From: Streptomyces antnestii
GTDB lineage: Bacteria > Actinomycetota > Actinomycetes > Streptomycetales > Streptomycetaceae
NCBI RefSeq assembly: GCF_004005495.1
Contig: NZ_RZYA01000003.1
Span: forward strand, 434,001 to 498,000
Direction: 5' to 3'
Length of the DNA: 64,000 bases
A program made the translations under genes and the position numbers. Position 1 is the first letter of the stretch, and each line of letters starts with the position of its first letter. This document shows, in pieces, positions 1-7,432 of the stretch. A model generated the notes under the pieces. That model searched no databases, was not told the origin of the DNA, and saw only the letters and a program-made list of their open reading frames with translations.

Positions 1-429
1 GGGATCACGGCCAGCACGAAGCTGTACTCGCAGGAGTTCTACGGTCTCGTCGCCCGGGTCCTCGCCCCGGACGGGCGGCTCGCCGTGCACGCCGGGTCCC
101 TGTCGTCGCGGCCCCGGGTGTTCTGGACGGTCGAGACGACCCTGCGGGCGGCGGGCCTGGGCACGGTGCCGTACTGGGTGGGCACGGGTGCCCCGCCGGC
201 CCCGGGCGGGCGGGGGCACGGGGCGTGGGACCGGCTCACCGGCATCGCCGACGGGCCCGACCGGACGCTCGACGGGACACGGGCGCCGGGCGACTGGGGG
301 TTCCTGCTCGCCGGGCTGCGCCCGCCGCTCGCCGAGGTCGTGCCGTGGGAGCAGGAGCGAGCGGCGGAGCGGTCCCGTATGACGGGGCTCGCGCCCTCGA
401 CCCTCGTGCATCCGCGGTACGCCGACTGA
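1..429 (+). CDS. Spermidine synthase-like aminopropyltransferase, C-terminal part (5' end outside window)
   Basis: The frame is open from the first base, so the start lies upstream; 142 C-terminal residues are visible. The segment [10 protein letters not shown] followed by a strand reading [12 protein letters not shown] is typical of the spermidine/putrescine aminopropyltransferase family, where the YS.EFY segment lies in the Rossmann-fold domain after the substrate-binding Asp. In actinobacteria these proteins often carry an N-terminal membrane domain, which cannot be checked here. The end (HPRYAD) is followed about 60 bases later by the next gene on the same strand. Family assignment is fairly secure; true polyamine synthesis is an inference because the catalytic Asp residues are outside the window. 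Confidence 0.75.
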   Translation, partial: GITASTKLYSQEFYGLVARVLAPDGRLAVHAGSLSSRPRVFWTVETTLRAAGLGTVPYWVGTGAPPAPGGRGHGAWDRLTGIADGPDRTLDGTRAPGDWGFLLAGLRPPLAEVVPWEQERAAERSRMTGLAPSTLVHPRYAD

Positions 430-488
430 CGGGGCGGGCCCGCCGAACACGGGACGTGTGGGGCCGGGCGTGGGTAGGCTCGGGCGGC

Positions 489-1352
489 ATGGAGCATGAG
501 GTGTTCGTTCCGGTCCCGGCGGAGTCGTTGCGCGGCGCCCTCGCGGCGCCCGAGTTGGTGGCCAGGGCGGTGCCGGGCCTTCAGCGGGAGGCCACCGGCG
601 ACGGCGGCCGCCTGAAGCTCCGCATCGGCGGCCACACCATCACCTACCGGGGCTCCCTGCGCGTCACCGAGACGGAGACCGGGGCGTTCGCGGTCGAGGG
701 CGACGGCACCGAGGCGCGGGGCACGGGGTCGGTGAAGTTCACGGTGACGGTACGGGTGGCCGCGGAGTCCGGCGGCTCGAAAGTCACCTTCACGGCGTCG
801 GGCAGCGGGGACGGCCGCGTGGCCGAACTCCCGGACGACGCCGTGGAGTCCGCGGTACGGCGTCTGCTGAGCCGGTTCGCGGAAGCGCTCGGCACGGTGG
901 CGGAGCCGGGGAGCGACGACGCGGGCGGCGCCTCCGCCGACGTCGCCGAAGAGGACGCCGAGGACGAGCGCGAGCGGGAGTACGAGGGCGAGTACGAGGC
1001 CGAGACCGACGACGAGACCGATGACGGGATCGATGACGGGATCGACGACGGCGGCTCGCTCTTCGAGACCGAGATCCCGCCGCCCTCCCTCGCCCCCTTC
1101 GCCGACCTGGAGCCGGAGCCGGGCCCCGGCCTCGACGGCGAGCCGCCCGCCGAGGCCGCCCACGCGCGCCGCACCATGATCGGCCGCAGCGCCGAGGAGG
1201 TCGACCACGCGCCGCCGCGCGGCCGGTACGCCCCGGTGCCCGCGCCCGAGACCACCTCGACGGCCGACACGCTGCGCTGGGCCGCCCCCGCCGCGGCCGT
1301 CGTGGTCGCCTCGGCGATCGTCGTCAGCCGGATCCTGCGGCGCAGGCGCTGA
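489..1352 (+). CDS. CoxG/SRPBCC-family protein with acidic linker and C-terminal membrane anchor
   Basis: 287 aa. Residues 1 to about 150 read like the SRPBCC/CoxG (carbon monoxide dehydrogenase subunit G) fold: starting MEHEVFVPVPAESL, then a LVARAVPGLQ helix and strands around GGHTITYRGSLRVTE. Residues 160-200 are extremely Asp/Glu rich, followed by a Pro-rich stretch, and the protein ends in one hydrophobic helix (about residues 262-281) and a basic RRRR tail, so it should be tail-anchored with the domain in the cytoplasm. The frame is open further upstream, but ATG 489 is where the family homology begins. No CO dehydrogenase genes are nearby, so a role in CO oxidation is not supported; the ligand is unknown. 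Confidence 0.8.
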   Translation: MEHEVFVPVPAESLRGALAAPELVARAVPGLQREATGDGGRLKLRIGGHTITYRGSLRVTETETGAFAVEGDGTEARGTGSVKFTVTVRVAAESGGSKVTFTASGSGDGRVAELPDDAVESAVRRLLSRFAEALGTVAEPGSDDAGGASADVAEEDAEDEREREYEGEYEAETDDETDDGIDDGIDDGGSLFETEIPPPSLAPFADLEPEPGPGLDGEPPAEAAHARRTMIGRSAEEVDHAPPRGRYAPVPAPETTSTADTLRWAAPAAAVVVASAIVVSRILRRRR

Positions 1353-1395
1353 GCGGAAGGTGCCACGGGCCCGGACCAAAAGTAGGGTCGGCCCC

Positions 1396-2184
1396 GTGAC
1401 TACCCAGGAAACGACGCTGACCGCGGGCGACGCGGAAGTGACCGTGCAGCCGGGCAACGGCTGCCGCGTGAGCAGCCTGCGGATCGGCGGCACCGAGCTG
1501 CTCCGGCAGGGCGCGAAGTACGGCTGCTTCCCGATGGTGCCGTGGTGCGGCCGCATCAGGGACGGCAGGTTCATGGACGGCGGACGGACGTACCAGATGC
1601 CGCTGAACTCGCCGCCGCACGCCATCCACGGCTTCGCCCGCGACGCCGAGTGGACGACCGCCCGCACGGGCGAGGACGAGGCCGTCTTCACGTACGACCT
1701 CGCCGAGCCCTGGCCCTGGACCGGGCGGGTCACCCAGCTCGTGCGCCTGACCGGGGACTCGCTCACGCTGACGCTCGGCATCGAGACGTACGGCGACTCG
1801 TTCCCCGCGCAGGCCGGCTGGCACCCGTGGTTCAACCGGACCCTCGACGGCAGCGACGCGCAGCTCGACTTCGCGCCCGCCTGGCAGGAGGAGCGCGGCG
1901 ACGACCACCTGCCCACCGGCAAGCGGATCGACCGCACGGACGGCCCCTGGGACGACTGCTTCGGCATGCCCGACGGCGTGGACGTCACCCTGACCTGGCC
2001 CGGACGCCTCGAGCTGAAGGTCGCGAGCCGTGAGCAGTGGGCCGTGGTCTACGACGAGCAGGAGGCCGCCGTGTGCGTGGAGCCGCAGACCGGCCCGCCG
2101 GACGGCCTGAACACGCTCCCGCGCCTCGTCACCCCGGTCGATCCCCTGGAGGCGTCGACCACCTGGACGTGGCGAGCCCTCTGA
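1396..2184 (+). CDS. Aldose 1-epimerase family protein
   Basis: 262 aa from GTG 1396. It resembles galactose mutarotase/aldose epimerase proteins: an N-terminal strand pair with GCRVSSLRIGGTELL, the conserved PMVPWCGRIRDGRF segment, the histidine-containing HAIHGFARD motif, QAGWHPWFNR, and VCVEPQTGPPDGLN near the C-terminus. These families interconvert alpha and beta anomers of free sugars in the cytoplasm. The open frame extends upstream to 1360, but GTG 1396 fits the family N-terminus (VTTQETTLTAGDAEV). Substrate specificity cannot be read from the sequence. It lies 43 bases after the CoxG-like gene and 23 bases before pyrE. Confidence 0.88.
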   Translation: MTTQETTLTAGDAEVTVQPGNGCRVSSLRIGGTELLRQGAKYGCFPMVPWCGRIRDGRFMDGGRTYQMPLNSPPHAIHGFARDAEWTTARTGEDEAVFTYDLAEPWPWTGRVTQLVRLTGDSLTLTLGIETYGDSFPAQAGWHPWFNRTLDGSDAQLDFAPAWQEERGDDHLPTGKRIDRTDGPWDDCFGMPDGVDVTLTWPGRLELKVASREQWAVVYDEQEAAVCVEPQTGPPDGLNTLPRLVTPVDPLEASTTWTWRAL

Positions 2185-2207
2185 GGGAGAGCCTTAAGCT
2201 CGTAGCC

Positions 2208-2759
2208 ATGACGAACGACGTGCGCGACGCGCTTCTCCAGCAGATCAAGGACAAGGCCGTGGTGCACGGCAAGGTCACGCTGTCCTCCGGTCTGGAGGCT
2301 GACTACTACATCGACCTGCGCCGCATCACCCTCGACGGTGAGGCCGCCCCGCTCGTGGGCCAGGTCCTCCTCGACCTGACCGCGGACCTCGACTTCGACG
2401 CCGTGGGCGGCCTGACGATGGGCGCCGACCCGGTCGCCGGCGCCATGCTGCACGCGGCCGCCGCCCGGGGCGAGCGCCTCGACGCGTTCGTGGTCCGCAA
2501 GGCCGCGAAGGCGCACGGCATGCAGCGCCAGGTCGAGGGCCCGGACATCAAGGGCCGCCGCGTCCTCGTCGTCGAGGACACCTCCACCACGGGCGGCTCC
2601 CCGCTCACCGCCGTCGAGGCCGTGCGCGCGGCGGGCGCCGAGGTCGTCGGTGTCGCGACGATCGTGGACCGCGCGACCGGCGCCGCCGAGAAGATCACCG
2701 AGGGTGCCGGGGTGCCGTACCTGTTCGCGTACGGCAAGGACGAGCTCGGCCTCGACTGA
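2208..2759 (+). CDS. pyrE: Orotate phosphoribosyltransferase
   Basis: 183 aa. Catalyses orotate plus PRPP to orotidine 5'-phosphate in pyrimidine synthesis. The type I phosphoribosyltransferase PRPP-binding loop is visible as RRVLVVEDTSTTGGS (about residues 117-131), and the N-terminal SSGLEADYYIDLRRI and FVVRKAAKAHGMQ segments are the usual substrate-binding pieces. Start ATG 2208 gives the normal family length; the longer open frame upstream overlaps the epimerase gene and is a shadow. It is not next to other pyr genes here. The next gene is fba, 125 bases downstream with a hairpin between. Confidence 0.95.
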   Translation: MTNDVRDALLQQIKDKAVVHGKVTLSSGLEADYYIDLRRITLDGEAAPLVGQVLLDLTADLDFDAVGGLTMGADPVAGAMLHAAAARGERLDAFVVRKAAKAHGMQRQVEGPDIKGRRVLVVEDTSTTGGSPLTAVEAVRAAGAEVVGVATIVDRATGAAEKITEGAGVPYLFAYGKDELGLD

Positions 2760-2794
2760 CGTCTCCGCACTGCGGTCCGGAACGTCTGGAAAGA

Positions 2795-2820
2795 TGGTGG
2801 CGACGATGACGTCGCCACCA
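2795..2820 (+). terminator. Strong hairpin between pyrE and fba
   Basis: Perfect 10-bp inverted repeat, arm TGGTGGCGAC at 2795-2804 and its complement at 2811-2820, with a 6-base loop, 36 bases after the pyrE stop. A second GC-rich dyad (AGGGCC/GGCCCC) follows at about 2820-2836. There is no T tract, as is usual in Streptomyces, so it may be a pyrE terminator or part of an fba leader; the sequence alone does not decide. Confidence 0.5.
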
Positions 2821-2884
2821 AGGGCCGCAGGCCCCTAGGTCAGGGTCTGACAGCACACACCCGCACATCCCAAGGAGCGGACAC

Positions 2885-3907
2885 ATGCCCATCGCAACCC
2901 CCGAGGTCTACGCCGAGATGCTGGACCGGGCGAAGGCCGGCAAGTTCGCCTACCCGGCCATCAACGTGACCTCCTCGCAGACTCTGAACGCTGCGCTGCG
3001 CGGCTTCGCGGAGGCCGAGAGCGACGGCATCATCCAGATCTCCACCGGTGGTGCGGAGTTCCTGGGCGGCCAGTACAACAAGGACATGGTGACCGGCGCG
3101 GTCGCCCTCGCCGAGTACGCGCACATCGTCGCCGCGAAGTACGACACCACGGTCGCGCTGCACACCGACCACTGCCCCAAGGGCAAGCTGGACGGCTACG
3201 TCCGCCCGCTCCTCGACATCTCCGCCGAGCGCGTCAAGGCCGGCCGCGACCCGCTGTTCCAGTCGCACATGTGGGACGGCTCCGCCGAGACCCTCGCGGA
3301 CAACCTCGCCATCGGCGAGGAGCTGCTCGCGAAGGCCGCCGCCGCGAGGATCATCCTCGAGGTCGAGATCACCCCGACCGGCGGCGAGGAGGACGGCGTC
3401 AGCCACGAGATCAACGACGAGCTGTACACCACGGTCGACGACGCGCTGCGCACCGCCGAGGCCCTGGGCCTGGGCGAGAAGGGCCGCTACCTGCTCGCCG
3501 CGTCCTTCGGCAACGTGCACGGCGTGTACAAGCCGGGCAACGTCGTCCTGCGTCCGGAGCTCCTCAAGGACCTCCAGGAGGGCGTCGGCGCCAAGTACGG
3601 CAAGAAGTCCCCGTTCGACTTCGTCTTCCACGGCGGCTCCGGCTCCACCGAGCAGGAGATCGCGACGGCCCTGGAGAACGGCGTCGTGAAGATGAACCTC
3701 GACACCGACACCCAGTACGCCTTCACGCGCCCGGTCGCGGACCACATGTTCCGCAACTACGACGGCGTCCTGAAGGTCGACGGCGAGGTCGGCACGAAGT
3801 CGCAGTACGACCCGCGCACCTGGGGCAAGGCCGCCGAGGCGGGCATGGCCAAGCGCGTCACCGAGGCCTGCGGGAACCTGCGCTCCACGGGCACGCGCCT
3901 GAAGTAG
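2885..3907 (+). CDS. fba: Class II fructose-bisphosphate aldolase
   Basis: 340 aa. Zinc-dependent cleavage of fructose 1,6-bisphosphate to DHAP and glyceraldehyde 3-phosphate in glycolysis, and the reverse in gluconeogenesis. Zinc/catalytic motifs are present: LHTDHCPKGK (about residue 101), LEVEITPTGGEEDG, SFGNVHGVYKPGN and HGGSGSTEQE with NLDTDTQYAFTR near the C-terminus. The start ATG is preceded by AAGGAG at 2871-2876. Length and all motifs match the type A class II family found as the main aldolase in Streptomyces. Followed by a strong terminator at 3930-3962. Confidence 0.97.
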   Translation: MPIATPEVYAEMLDRAKAGKFAYPAINVTSSQTLNAALRGFAEAESDGIIQISTGGAEFLGGQYNKDMVTGAVALAEYAHIVAAKYDTTVALHTDHCPKGKLDGYVRPLLDISAERVKAGRDPLFQSHMWDGSAETLADNLAIGEELLAKAAAARIILEVEITPTGGEEDGVSHEINDELYTTVDDALRTAEALGLGEKGRYLLAASFGNVHGVYKPGNVVLRPELLKDLQEGVGAKYGKKSPFDFVFHGGSGSTEQEIATALENGVVKMNLDTDTQYAFTRPVADHMFRNYDGVLKVDGEVGTKSQYDPRTWGKAAEAGMAKRVTEACGNLRSTGTRLK

Positions 3908-3929
3908 GCGTTCCCGGACGAACAGGACG

Positions 3930-3962
3930 AGGGCCCGGCCCCCTTCACGGGTGCCGGGCCCT
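3930..3962 (+). terminator. Rho-independent-like terminator after fba
   Basis: Inverted repeat AGGGCCCGGC / GCCGGGCCCT with a GC-rich loop, 22 bases after the fba stop codon. No U tract. Its last two bases are shared with the longer inverted repeat at 3961-4021. Confidence 0.7.
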
Positions 3963-4021
3963 AGGGCTTGTCCGGCGGGTCATGGCCGGGGTCGCGCCCT
4001 GATCCGCCGGACAAGCCCTAG
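3961..4021. repeat. Long inverted repeat with arms CTAGGGCTTGTCCGGCGG
   Basis: The 18-base arm at 3961-3978 is perfectly complementary to 4004-4021, and pairing continues four more positions (one G-T) into a 17-base loop. I recognise the GGGCTTGTCCGGCGG element as a motif that recurs between genes in many Streptomyces genomes. It lies between fba and the DUF3151 gene and could act as a bidirectional transcription barrier or be a repetitive intergenic element. Confidence 0.75.
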
Positions 4022-4060
4022 TCATGCCCGCACGGCAGGTCATGGCGCAGACTGGAACCC

Positions 4061-4474
4061 ATGAGCCTTCACGAGAACCTCCTCGGGGGACCGCCCCCGA
4101 CCATGCTTCCCGACGACCCCGAGCCGCGTGAGCTGCTCGCGAACGGCACGGCGACCGCCGACGTCGCGGCGAAGTACCCGAAGTCCTCCCTCGCCTGGGC
4201 GCGGCTCGCCGACGAGGCGTTCGAGCGTGGCAGCGTCGTCGAGTCGTACGCGTACGCCCGTACCGGCTACCACCGTGGTCTCGACGCGCTGCGCCGGGCC
4301 GGCTGGAAGGGCCACGGCCCGGTGCCGTGGGAGCACGAGCCGAACCGCGGCTTCCTGCGCGCCCTGCACGCCCTCGCGCGCGCCGCGGAGTCCATCGGTG
4401 AGCAGGACGAGTACGAGCGCTGCAGCCAGTTCCTCAAGGACTCCTCGCCCGCCGCGGCCCAGACCCTGGGCTAG
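4061..4474 (+). CDS. DUF3151 domain-containing protein
   Basis: 137 aa, matches the small conserved actinobacterial DUF3151 family over its length: N-terminal MSLHENLLGG...TMLPDDPEP, central YPKSSLAWARLADEAFE and YAYARTGYHRGLDALRRAGWKGHGPVPWEHEPNRGFLRALHALA, and a C-terminal helix. No membrane segment, signal peptide or catalytic motif is visible; the helical pattern is TPR-like. Family function is unknown. It has its own terminator downstream (4491-4524). Confidence 0.88.
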   Translation: MSLHENLLGGPPPTMLPDDPEPRELLANGTATADVAAKYPKSSLAWARLADEAFERGSVVESYAYARTGYHRGLDALRRAGWKGHGPVPWEHEPNRGFLRALHALARAAESIGEQDEYERCSQFLKDSSPAAAQTLG

Positions 4475-4490
4475 CTCTCCGCGCTTTGTG

Positions 4491-4524
4491 AGGCCCGCCC
4501 GTGGTGATGTGACCGGGCGGGCCT
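4491..4524 (+). terminator. Terminator between DUF3151 gene and tryptophan dioxygenase
   Basis: Perfect 11-bp stem AGGCCCGCCCG / CGGGCGGGCCT (4491-4501 with 4514-4524), 12-base loop, starting 17 bases after the DUF3151 stop codon, followed by a short T-containing stretch. It separates the DUF3151 gene from the kynurenine operon. Confidence 0.8.
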
Positions 4525-4631
4525 TGCCGTTTCGGGGCACCATTGCGGAGGATGCCGGTGGGGACCGGGGCCCCCGTGCCGGAATTCGGCAGGGGCGGAC
4601 CGCTACCCGGAGTACGTTCAAGGAGACAGCG

Positions 4632-5471
4632 ATGTCCCAGCAGGCTCACGAGACGAACGAGCCCGAGACGCCGTATCTCGACTTCCAGGGCACCACCCCC
4701 TACGAGGACTACGTCCAGGCCGATGTCCTCACCCACCTCCAGCACACCCGCTCCGACGACCCCGGAGAGATGGTCTTCCTGGTCACGACCCAGGTGATGG
4801 AGCTGTGGTTCACGGTGATCGTGCACGAGTGGGAGACCGCCGCGCGGTCCCTGCGCGCGGACGACGTGCCCACCGCGGTGGCCGCCCTGAAGCGGTCCGT
4901 GCGCGAACTCGACGCGCTGAACGCGTCGTGGCGCCCGCTCGCCCAGCTGACGCCCGCGCAGTTCAACTCCTACCGGTCCGCCCTCGGCGAGGGCTCCGGC
5001 TTCCAGTCGGCTATGTACCGCCGCATGGAGTTCCTGCTCGGCGAGAAGTCCTCCTCCATGCTGGTCCCGCACCGGGGCGCCCCGCGGGTGTACGCGGAGC
5101 TGGAGAAGGCCCTGGAGGAGCCGAGCCTGTACGACGAGGTGCTGCGGCTCCTCGCCCGCCGCGGGCACGCCGTCCCGCAGGCGGTCCTGGAGCGGGACGT
5201 GGCGCTCAGGTACGAGCCGTCCCCCGAGGTGGAGGCCGTGTGGACCGCGCTGTACGCCGGTGACGAGAGCGACGAGCTCGCCCGTCTCGGCGAGGCCCTG
5301 ACCGACGTCGCCGAGCTGGTGTGGCGCTGGCGCAACGACCATCTGGTGGCGACCCGCAGGGCCATGGGCGCCAAGACGGGCACGGGCGGCTCCGCGGGCG
5401 TGGCCTGGCTGGAGAAGCGCGTGCAGAAGAACGTGTTCCCCGAGCTGTGGACGGCGAGGTCCCATGTCTGA
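4632..5471 (+). CDS. kynA: Tryptophan 2,3-dioxygenase
   Basis: 279 aa. Heme enzyme opening the indole ring of L-tryptophan to give N-formylkynurenine, the first step of the kynurenine route. Family segments seen: PYLDFQGTTPYEDYVQADVLTHLQ, LVTTQVMELWFTVIVHEWE with the heme-region histidine, PAQFNSYRSALGEGSGFQSAMYR, and the C-terminal WRWRNDHLVATRRAMGAKTGTGGSAGVAWLEKRV. Start ATG 4632 follows AAGGAGA (4619-4625). It overlaps the kynureninase start by 8 bases, so the two are translationally coupled. A kynurenine-formamidase-like gene lies at 7433. Confidence 0.95.
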   Translation: MSQQAHETNEPETPYLDFQGTTPYEDYVQADVLTHLQHTRSDDPGEMVFLVTTQVMELWFTVIVHEWETAARSLRADDVPTAVAALKRSVRELDALNASWRPLAQLTPAQFNSYRSALGEGSGFQSAMYRRMEFLLGEKSSSMLVPHRGAPRVYAELEKALEEPSLYDEVLRLLARRGHAVPQAVLERDVALRYEPSPEVEAVWTALYAGDESDELARLGEALTDVAELVWRWRNDHLVATRRAMGAKTGTGGSAGVAWLEKRVQKNVFPELWTARSHV

Positions 5472-6654
5472 GCACCTCGCTGTGAAGGCCGGTGAGCTGG
5501 ACGCCGCCGACGACCTGGGCAAGCTGCGCGAACTCTTCGTCCTCGACGACGTCGTCTACCTGGACGGCAACTCGCTCGGCGCGCTCCCCGCGCACGTGCC
5601 GGGGCGCGTCGAGGACGTCGTGCGCCGGCAGTGGGGCGAGCTGCGCATCCGCTCCTGGACCGAGTCCGGCTGGTGGACGGCGCCCGAGCGGATCGGCGAC
5701 CGGATAGCGCCGCTGGTGGGCGCGGCGCCCGGCCAGATCGTGGTCGGCGACTCGACCAGCGTGAACGTGTTCAAGGCGCTGGTCGGCGCCGTGCGCCTGG
5801 CCGGTGAGGGACGCGACGAGATCCTCGTGGACGCGACGACGTTCCCCACCGACGGGTACATCGCCGAGTCCGCCGCCCGGATGACGGGGTGCACGCTGCG
5901 GCCCCTGACCCCGGCGGAGGTCCCGGGCGCGCTGAGCGACCGTACGGCCGCCGTCCTCCTCAACCACGTCGACTACCGCACGGGCCGTCTGCACGACCTG
6001 CCCGCCCTGACCGCCGCCGTGCGCGCGGCGGGCGCCGTGTCGGTGTGGGACCTGTGCCACAGCGCGGGCGCCCTGCCGGTCGGGCTCGACGCGCACGGGG
6101 TCGACCTCGCGGTCGGCTGCACGTACAAGTACCTGAACGGCGGCCCCGGTTCGCCCGCGTACCTGTATGTGCGATCCGGTCTGCAGAGCCGTTTCGACTC
6201 GCCGCTGCCCGGCTGGAACTCGCACGCGGAGCCCTTCGGGATGCGGCCGTCGTACGAGGCGGGGGACGGCGCGGTACGGGGCAGGGTCGGCACCCCCGAC
6301 ATCCTGTCCATGCTCGCCCTGGAGGCGTCGCTCGACGTCTGGGACGGGGTCCCGGTCGAGGCGGTGCGCGCCAAGTCGCTCGCCCTGACGGACTTCTTCC
6401 TGGAGTGCGTCGGGGCGTACGTGCCCGCGGGGCGCGTCGAGTCGGTGACGCCGGCGGCGCACGCCGAGCGCGGCAGCCAGGTCGCGCTGCGGTGCGACGA
6501 CGCGGGCGCGGTCATGGAGCGGCTGATCGCGGCGGGTGTGGTCGGTGACTTCCGCGCCCCGGACGTGCTGCGGTTCGGCTTCACGCCGCTGTACCTCGGG
6601 TTCGCCGAGGTGGAGCGGGCGGCGCGGGTCCTCGCGGATCAGCTGACGGTGTAG
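5464..6654 (+). CDS. kynU: Kynureninase
   Basis: 396 aa. PLP enzyme cleaving L-kynurenine to anthranilate and alanine. Visible features: DGNSLGALP near the N-terminus, DSTSVNVFKAL, LLNHVDYRTGRLHDL, the VWDLCHSAGALPV Asp/His segment, and TYKYLNGGPGSPAYLYV containing the Schiff-base lysine. The start overlaps kynA by 8 bases (ATGTCTGA). Its 3' end overlaps the convergent TetR gene by 16 bases. Together with kynA it converts tryptophan to anthranilate once formamide is removed. Confidence 0.96.
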   Translation: MSEHLAVKAGELDAADDLGKLRELFVLDDVVYLDGNSLGALPAHVPGRVEDVVRRQWGELRIRSWTESGWWTAPERIGDRIAPLVGAAPGQIVVGDSTSVNVFKALVGAVRLAGEGRDEILVDATTFPTDGYIAESAARMTGCTLRPLTPAEVPGALSDRTAAVLLNHVDYRTGRLHDLPALTAAVRAAGAVSVWDLCHSAGALPVGLDAHGVDLAVGCTYKYLNGGPGSPAYLYVRSGLQSRFDSPLPGWNSHAEPFGMRPSYEAGDGAVRGRVGTPDILSMLALEASLDVWDGVPVEAVRAKSLALTDFFLECVGAYVPAGRVESVTPAAHAERGSQVALRCDDAGAVMERLIAAGVVGDFRAPDVLRFGFTPLYLGFAEVERAARVLADQLTV

Positions 6655-7310
6655 ACGCCCGCTTCCGCCGCCGCCACGGCGGCGTCGGCGGCCCGGTCCG
6701 CGTCGGCCTCGGTCGGCGCGGACCCGGCCGTCAGGAGCTGGTAGTAGAGGGGCGCGGACACGGCGCGCACGACGGCGGCCGGGTCGGTGCCGAGCCTCAA
6801 CTCGCCGCGCCGGACGGCCTGTTCGACGCAGGGTGCCCACTCGTCGACCCGAACGTCGTAGAAGCGGCGCAGGGCCGAAGCGGTCCTCTCGTCGCCGGCC
6901 GCCGCCGCGATGACGGCACGGAACAGGGCGCCCTGGCGGGGGTCGGCCAGGGTCCGGCGCACCAGCCGGGCGTTGGCCCGCAGGTCACCGCGCAGGGTGC
7001 CGGTCTCCGTGCGCGGCAGCGACTGCTCGGCCATGTCGGCGAGCAGATCGGCGACGAGGCCCGTCACCGAGCCCCAGCGCCGGTACACCGTCGTCTTGCC
7101 GACCTCCGCGCGCCGGGCGACGTCCGCCAGGTCGAGGTGGGCGAAGCCCTGTTCGGCCAGTACGTCGCCGGCGGCGTCGAGGACGGCGGCGCGGACGCGG
7201 GCCGTGCGCCCGCCGGGGCGGACGGTGCCGGGTTCGGCCCGGCCGGGCTCTGCTTTGCCGGGCTCTGCTTTGCCGGGCCCTGCTTGGTCGGGCTCTGCTT
7301 GTTCGGGCAT
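6639..7310 (-). CDS. TetR family transcriptional regulator
   Basis: 223 aa. The N-terminal HTH (about residues 36-80) has the pattern RAAVLDAAGDVLAEQGFAHLDLADVARRAEVGKTTVYRRWGS, followed by a TetR C-terminal domain with a LFRAVIAAAAGD helix. The first 33 residues are a low-complexity Pro/Gly/Ala/Glu repeat encoded by a 15-bp tandem repeat (7230-7304), so the native start could be downstream, for example near the GTVRPGG segment. It is divergent from the formamidase-like hydrolase and convergent with kynU. Regulation of the neighbouring tryptophan catabolic genes or of itself is plausible but inferred from position only. Confidence 0.9.
   Translation of the reverse strand: MPEQAEPDQAGPGKAEPGKAEPGRAEPGTVRPGGRTARVRAAVLDAAGDVLAEQGFAHLDLADVARRAEVGKTTVYRRWGSVTGLVADLLADMAEQSLPRTETGTLRGDLRANARLVRRTLADPRQGALFRAVIAAAAGDERTASALRRFYDVRVDEWAPCVEQAVRRGELRLGTDPAAVVRAVSAPLYYQLLTAGSAPTEADADRAADAAVAAAEAGVYTVS
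7230..7304. repeat. 15-bp tandem repeat in the 5' end of the TetR gene
   Basis: Five units of 15 bp (GGGCTCTGCTTTGCC and variants: 7230, 7245, 7260, 7275, 7290). Units 2 and 3 are identical. On the coding strand each unit encodes a five-residue block such as KAEPG, giving the Pro/Glu-rich N-terminus of the regulator. Confidence 0.85.
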
Positions 7311-7321
7311 GCGCCCCAGAG

Positions 7322-7344
7322 TAACGGCACAGGGGAACCGTTTA
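7322..7344. promoter_or_regulatory. Possible TetR operator in the divergent tetR/hydrolase intergenic region
   Basis: Imperfect dyad TAACGG (7322-7327) / CCGTTTA (7338-7344) lies immediately upstream of the tetR start codon at 7310. A weak promoter-like TAGCGT at 7382-7387 precedes the hydrolase. TetR regulators often bind dyads in such divergent regions. Evidence is positional only. Confidence 0.35.
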
Positions 7345-7432
7345 CCCGGTCACGGTGTGTGTCCACCCACGTCACCGGCCTGGTAGCGTCCGCATACTCT
7401 TCAATGCCGCCGTGACGCTGAGAGGTCGGAGC

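Noticed and set aside
39-1988. 649-aa open frame on the minus strand
   Set aside because: It overlaps three well supported forward genes, is extremely Arg/Ala/Gly rich and matches no family; it is a GC-bias shadow frame.
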